DNA from: Salinirubellus litoreus
GTDB taxonomy: Archaea; Halobacteriota; Halobacteria; Halobacteriales; Haloarculaceae
Direction: 5' to 3'
Length of the DNA stretch: 64,000 nucleotides
NCBI RefSeq assembly: GCF_037335815.1
Contig: NZ_CP147841.1
Location: forward strand, 496,001 to 560,000
In this document: piece after piece, positions 59,940 through 64,000 of the stretch
Layout of the letters: the number at the start of each line of letters is the position of its first letter
Numbering within the stretch: position 1 is the stretch's first letter
Notes under the pieces: generated by a model
Told to the model about the DNA's origin: nothing
Databases searched by the model: none
The model's input: only the letters and a program-made list of their open reading frames with translations
Made by a program: the position numbers and the translations under genes

Positions 59940-60637
59940 GGACCTCGGGACCGCCGAACCCGGAGGACCCGATCGGCCTCTGCGGTGGATCGTTTTGACT
60001 GAGGAGGGTAGCTCCGGCGTGATAGACACGCGAGGGCTGTACGGGCACCGGAATCGCCGTTCGTCGGATCGAGAGTGATCCCCTCGTCTCGACCGGAACG
60101 GGAGGTCAGGGTATTTTCGGTGGAGACACCGGAGACCGGCCGGACACATCATCTCATTGGCGTTGGCTCGGGCGACCGACTACCGAACGGCTCACGGGAT
60201 GAGTTCGGTCCGTCGTCTATTTCGAAATTTATCGAGCTGGAGCTGAAGTCCAAATAACGCCCCGATACAACCAGCAACGGAAAGGTACAACCGACTGGCA
60301 AATGCCCCTGAACGACAACTTCGTCAACCTCGGAGTTCGTGAACGAGGTCGACGCGTTCGCCGACTCCCCGAACCGACGGGCACGATCTCATCCAGGGAA
60401 GCGTCACGTAAATATCTGGTACGCGAGGATCGGACTACCTATCGGGACACCGATGAGGTATGGGAGGCAATCACCGGCTCCGGAGCGAAGCGAATACAGG
60501 GAGAACATCGGTGAGTTCGGCGTTCACCTGCTGGATCGGAAGACGAGGGCAACCCACGGAGCGGGCTCGCCAGTGAGATCTAGTCGGCGCTGGACAGAGG
60601 GAAGGGCTGGTGGAGTGTCGACAGACCCCGGAATTCG
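59940..60637. other. Gene-poor region with decayed frames (698 bp)
   Basis: An AT-rich patch (ctatttcgaaatttatcgag near 60216) and a promoter-like stretch precede two broken frames: 60302-60514 (MPLNDNFVNL, then EASRKYLVREDRTTYRDTDE) and 60312 onward (TSEFVNEVDAFADSPNRRAR). Each has coding-like pieces, and they seem to belong together if one base is shifted. No family recognised. Likely debris of a gene or mobile element. Confidence 0.4.
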
Positions 60638-61750
60638 TCACCTTCGTGTCGCAGCGAGTCGCCGGTACAGATCGGCGTGTTTCCTCGCGGCGACGTCTCC
60701 CGAGAACCGTCCGTCGACCCGCGTACGGAGCCTCTCACCCCGACGAGCAGCCCGTTCCGGGGCCGAGAGGAACGCGACTATCCGATCGGCCAGCTCGGAC
60801 GGTTCCCCGACGGAGACGGTCGGGTAGTCCTCACCCAGCGCCTCGACGAACGGGGCGATATCGGTCGTGACTATGGGTCGGCCGAAAGCCATCGCTTCCA
60901 GTAGCCCGATACTGAACCCCTCGAACCTCGACGGGAAGGCGATCACGTCGGCGTGGTAGTAGACGGCGTAGGGGTTCTCGACTTTCTCCAGGAAGACGAC
61001 GTTCTCCCGGACCCCGAGGCGGGTCGCCTGGGTCTCCAGTTCCGCCTTCATCGGACCCCACCCAGTCATGACGAGCTTCGAACCGGGGAACCGATCGACG
61101 ATATCCGGCAGAGCGGCTACGAGGTCGTGCTGACCCTTCTTCTTGCTGAACCGGGCCACGTTAGCGACCACCGACCCCCCTCCGCGTATCCGATCCCCCC
61201 ACGGGAGGTCATCCAGCGGTACCTCCCCCTGCTGTCTGACCGCCTCCGCGTCGATGCAGTTGTGGATGACCGCCTTCTCCGCACCGATCCCGTACGTCGG
61301 TGGAAGGGAATCACGGACCGCGTTCGAGACCAGAACGACCGCGTCACAGAGGTGGGACGTCGGATAGTCCATGAGCTTGGCGAATCCGGAGTGTTCGGTG
61401 TATATGTTGTGGACGGTAGACACGACGGCAGCGCCCACCAGTGAACCGATCGGACGGCCGAGCATCGATGCCGGTGCCATGTGGGTGTGAACGATGTCGG
61501 GATCGTAGTCGGCGATAGCGCGGTAGAGTGAGATGGGCTGTTCTATCTCGGGGAACCCGTCCCCGATCCGCTCCACGGTGTATCCCAGTCCACGGAGTCG
61601 CTCGACCGACTCGTCGTTGCCGCCGAGATAGCCGATTCGAACGTCGATGTCGGAGTCGTGGAGATGCTCGCAGACGTTGTAGATCACCTGTGGGACACCG
61701 CCCGCGCCCAGCTGGTTGCTCAACATATAAACCCGTGGTGTAGAACTCAT
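60638..61750 (-). CDS. Glycosyltransferase family 4
   Basis: 370 aa from ATG 61750 (an upstream ATG at 61831 adds a non-family leader). GT-B: YMLSNQLGAGGVPQVIYNVC, HTHMAPASMLGRPIG, ANVARFSKKKGQHDLVAALP and donor-site E-x7-E EGFSIGLLEAMAFGRP. A TATA-like attaacc lies about 29-36 nt upstream. Cytoplasmic; part of the glycan locus. Confidence 0.92.
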   Translation of the reverse strand: MSSTPRVYMLSNQLGAGGVPQVIYNVCEHLHDSDIDVRIGYLGGNDESVERLRGLGYTVERIGDGFPEIEQPISLYRAIADYDPDIVHTHMAPASMLGRPIGSLVGAAVVSTVHNIYTEHSGFAKLMDYPTSHLCDAVVLVSNAVRDSLPPTYGIGAEKAVIHNCIDAEAVRQQGEVPLDDLPWGDRIRGGGSVVANVARFSKKKGQHDLVAALPDIVDRFPGSKLVMTGWGPMKAELETQATRLGVRENVVFLEKVENPYAVYYHADVIAFPSRFEGFSIGLLEAMAFGRPIVTTDIAPFVEALGEDYPTVSVGEPSELADRIVAFLSAPERAARRGERLRTRVDGRFSGDVAARKHADLYRRLAATRR

Positions 61751-61837
61751 CGATCGTAGTATCAGATCACGGTACCCGGGGTTAATTGTTGCTCTCATTC
61801 GATCGGCGGTGCTGCCTCGGAGAGGTGCCACTCGAAC

Positions 61838-62818
61838 TCAGAGGTAGCCGAGGTCAGCCAACCGGTCCTCGACCGCCGTCTCGTCGGTTCTCGTCTCGAT
61901 CTCCGGCTCGTACGAGTGAGTATCCGTTGCCGTCGTCTCCACCCAGGGGACGGTCTTGAGGGCCGGATGGGGGATCCCGCCGATGTGCTCGTACAGTCCG
62001 AGCTCCCCGAACATCTCGCCGTGGTCGGCGGTGATGACGACCCGGTTCGCATCCAGATTCTCCAGGAGACGTTCGACGTTCGAGAGGACGTATCGGAGGT
62101 TGTCCAAATATCGCTCCCAGACGTCGTCCCCGTCCGCGCCCGCTCGCAGCGCCTCGAAGGGTTTGTGATCGACCTCGTCGATGTTCCCGTCCGCGTCGAT
62201 GTGGCCGAGATACGGAGCGTGGGGCTGCATGTAGTGGACGAGGAGACGGTTCGCGTCGCTCCGGCGGGCCGTGTGGATAGCGTAGTCGGTCACGTCCTCG
62301 GCGGTCGTGACGCCGAACGACTCGTTGGCCCCGAGACCCCCGATACTCTCGAACGTCTCGAAGTCGGACTGGAGGACGGTATCGCGGGCCATCAACCGCG
62401 AGAACATCTCGTGCGATTCGAGGAACGACTCCTTCGTCGCGGTCCAGAACCCCCAGTCAACGTCCTCGGTGAGCACGGTATCAACCCACGAGTTCGCGCT
62501 GACACAGGCGGTGTCGCGTATCTCGTCCCGGTATCGTTCGGTGAACGTGTTCGAGATCCACTCCTTGGACGTGCTCCCCACGCTGACCACTCGTTCGACG
62601 TCCTGGATGAAATCGTACTCCGGTGCGACCTCCCGCATGGCGTCGACGCGACAGGCATCCAGGACGATCAGCGCGTCCCACTCGTGATCGTATATCTGCC
62701 GCCCGACGGGATATCGGGCGGTGAACGTCATCCACGGGAGGAAGTAGATCGCGTACAACTGCCTGGTCAGCCGGTCGGAGTAGATCCGTTGCCGGAGCCT
62801 GCTCGCCAGTCTCCCCAT
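61838..62818 (-). CDS. AlkP superfamily sulfatase-like protein (Thr/Ser nucleophile) 5, DACR type
   Basis: 326 aa from ATG 62818. A hydrophobic N-terminal stretch (LYAIYFLPWMTFTARYPVGR) precedes the core. Metal Asp54 in LIVLDACRVDAM, nucleophile position Thr83 in SVGSTSKEWISNTF, metal motif ITADHGEMFGELGLYEHIG, and the C-terminus VEDRLADLGYL. Shorter than the other AlkP-like proteins. The LDACR variety is frequent in haloarchaeal glycan islands. Activity unknown; LGYL tail present. Confidence 0.85.
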   Translation of the reverse strand: MGRLASRLRQRIYSDRLTRQLYAIYFLPWMTFTARYPVGRQIYDHEWDALIVLDACRVDAMREVAPEYDFIQDVERVVSVGSTSKEWISNTFTERYRDEIRDTACVSANSWVDTVLTEDVDWGFWTATKESFLESHEMFSRLMARDTVLQSDFETFESIGGLGANESFGVTTAEDVTDYAIHTARRSDANRLLVHYMQPHAPYLGHIDADGNIDEVDHKPFEALRAGADGDDVWERYLDNLRYVLSNVERLLENLDANRVVITADHGEMFGELGLYEHIGGIPHPALKTVPWVETTATDTHSYEPEIETRTDETAVEDRLADLGYL

Positions 62819-62842
62819 ATCAGATAGGACGACCGCTCGGCC

Positions 62843-62853
62843 TTTATTATACC
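62843..62853 (-). promoter_or_regulatory. Promoter of AlkP-like gene 5
   Basis: Minus-strand ggtataataaa at 62843-62853 is 25-35 nt upstream of ATG 62818, a strong TATA match. Confidence 0.65.
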
Positions 62854-63047
62854 TACCGTGTCGGTTGCCAGCTGTAGTAGCGTTCGGTGACCCGCCGGGA
62901 GACGATCGGTGTCCGATCCGTTGTCGTCCGAGGGGCTGAAACGGGTTCCGAACGGCACTGTGGGTGCGAGAAGGACGGGTCCCGACGGCGTTTTCTCCTC
63001 CGGTATAACCGACAGTACCATCTGTTCCGTCTCCGATTGGGAGGGTA

Positions 63048-64000
63048 ATGTCAGACGACGTCGTCCTCATCGGCCTCGACGGTCTCGGGTGGGACGTCCT
63101 CGAGCCGGCCCTCGAGGCGGGGAGGCTCCCCACGCTCGCGGCGCTCCGCGAGGAGGGGGCGAGCGCGGATCTGGAGAGCACGCACCCGCCGTGGACGCCC
63201 TGTGCGTGGCCGTCGCTCCAGAGCGGGCGGAACCCCGGCGCACACGGTCTCTTCGACTTCTTCACCCGCGACGGCTACGAGAAGCGGCTCGCCGACCGGC
63301 GCGACGTCGACGCGCCGTACCTCACGGACGTCGCGGCCGCCGAGGGACGGTCGGTCGTGAGCATCAACTTCCCGGTCACCCACCCGGTCCCCCGATACGA
63401 CGACGGGGCCATCGTCCCGGGCTACATCGCGCCCGAGGACGCGCCGTTCCACCCGGAGGGCATCCGGGAGGCCTACGAGGACGAGTACGGCGAGTACGTC
63501 ATCTACCCCGAGTACGGTGCCGAGGACGACGCCGTGGAGGGGTACATCGACGTCGCACGCGGTCGCCGTGACATGGCTCGATTCCTCGACGAACGGTTCG
63601 ACTGGGACCTGCTCGCCGTCCAGTTCCAGGTGACCGACTCCGTGTTCCACGACCTCGAGGACCCGGCGGAGCGGTTCGAGGTCCTCTCGGCGGTCGACGG
63701 GTTCGTCGGCGACATCGTGGACCTCGGCGAGGACCCGACGGTCCTCGTCGCCTCCGACCACGGGATGGGCGACTACCACTGGACGTTCTACGTCAACGAG
63801 TGGCTCGCGGAGCACGGCTACTGCGAGACGACCGAGGGGGAGACGGAGTACTTCCGGACCCGGAAGTCGGAGCTGAAGGGCGAGGAGGGAGAAAAGGAGT
63901 CGGCGGTCACCGATCTCCTCGGGGCGGGGATGTCGGCCGCCTCGAAGGTCGGGCTCACCCCGAACCGCGTCCACTCGGCGCTCGATTCCGTCGGGCTCGC
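63048..64000 (+). CDS. AlkP superfamily nucleotide phosphodiesterase-type protein 6 (runs off the right edge)
   Basis: At least 317 aa from ATG 63048, preceded by an SD-like gggagggt. Asp11 in LIGLDGLGWDVL, Thr50 in HPPWTPCAWPSLQSGRNPG, and the segment HGLFDFFTR are the signature of the nucleotide pyrophosphatase/phosphodiesterase branch; later VASDHGMGDYHWTFYVNEWL gives the other metal residues. This branch hydrolyses phosphodiester or pyrophosphate bonds. The rest of the gene lies beyond the window, so its tail cannot be checked. Confidence 0.88.
   Translation, partial: MSDDVVLIGLDGLGWDVLEPALEAGRLPTLAALREEGASADLESTHPPWTPCAWPSLQSGRNPGAHGLFDFFTRDGYEKRLADRRDVDAPYLTDVAAAEGRSVVSINFPVTHPVPRYDDGAIVPGYIAPEDAPFHPEGIREAYEDEYGEYVIYPEYGAEDDAVEGYIDVARGRRDMARFLDERFDWDLLAVQFQVTDSVFHDLEDPAERFEVLSAVDGFVGDIVDLGEDPTVLVASDHGMGDYHWTFYVNEWLAEHGYCETTEGETEYFRTRKSELKGEEGEKESAVTDLLGAGMSAASKVGLTPNRVHSALDSVGL

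Noticed and set aside
29552..62818. Calling the AlkP-like genes true sulfatases
   Set aside because: The Cys/Ser-x-Pro-x-Arg formylglycine signature is absent in every copy and Thr occupies the nucleophile position.
1..64000. CRISPR array, rRNA operon, replication origin
   Set aside because: No regularly spaced identical repeats, no rRNA-like segments, no Orc/Cdc6 gene and no ORB-like repeat cluster were seen.

Overview
The window is a very GC-rich chromosomal segment of a halophilic archaeon (class Halobacteria). The signs are acidic predicted proteins, a complete A-type (archaeal) ATP synthase operon, leaderless promoters with a TATA box about 25-30 bp before the start codon, Tat lipoproteins, a PGF-CTERM surface protein, DUF373 and DUF1616 membrane proteins, and PAS-rich histidine kinases.

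Region 1 (1-10344) is the A-type ATP synthase operon on the minus strand in the order H-I-K-E-C-F-A-B, with D at the left edge. D is separated from B by a secreted trypsin-like protease gene on the other strand, and the protease 5' part is broken by two G-tract frameshifts. Region 2 (10540-28013) is mostly core or accessory metabolism: a methyltransferase, a pilin-like protein, a secreted protein paired with a membrane-tethered winged-helix protein, EtfBA, an isoprenyl diphosphate synthase, two histidine kinases, DUF373, GtrA, a PGF-CTERM protein, a radical SAM protein, a luciferase-like oxidoreductase, a HAD phosphatase and an alpha/beta hydrolase.

Region 3 (28417-35848) is a tightly packed six-gene operon: a small ribbon-helix-helix-like protein, a GT2 glycosyltransferase, an AlkP/sulfatase-like enzyme, a GT4 glycosyltransferase, a second AlkP/sulfatase-like enzyme and a large polytopic membrane protein. 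An arylsulfotransferase-like protein (minus strand) follows. At 37608-39818 a third AlkP/sulfatase-like gene, less GC-rich than its surroundings, sits between two nearly identical 212-bp direct repeats. The repeats duplicate the ancestral junction of a small conserved gene and an MFS transporter, which is clear evidence of an insertion. Region 4 (39724-49530) carries MFS and MATE transporters, a crotonase, small proteins, a response-regulator/histidine-kinase hybrid, a Tat-exported Fn3-like protein next to a truncated HTH_10 regulator, a metallo-beta-lactamase-fold protein, and tRNA-Ser(CGA) with two relic copies of its 3' end downstream.

Region 5 (49898-64000) is a surface-glycan type locus: an ABC exporter (PglK-like), GT2, DUF1616, a polytopic GT-C/polymerase-like protein, a Wzx-like flippase, GT4, two further AlkP/sulfatase-like proteins and a third, partial, phosphodiesterase-like one. 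In total the window has six AlkP-superfamily genes. All have Thr rather than the Cys/Ser of the sulfatase signature at the apparent nucleophile position, and none has an obvious secretion signal. Three of them, plus the small ribbon-helix-helix-like protein, end in the same C-terminal L-x-x-LGYL motif. These shared features, the insertion at 37.6-39.8 kb and the repeat insertions in kinase ATPase domains are the most interesting observations.
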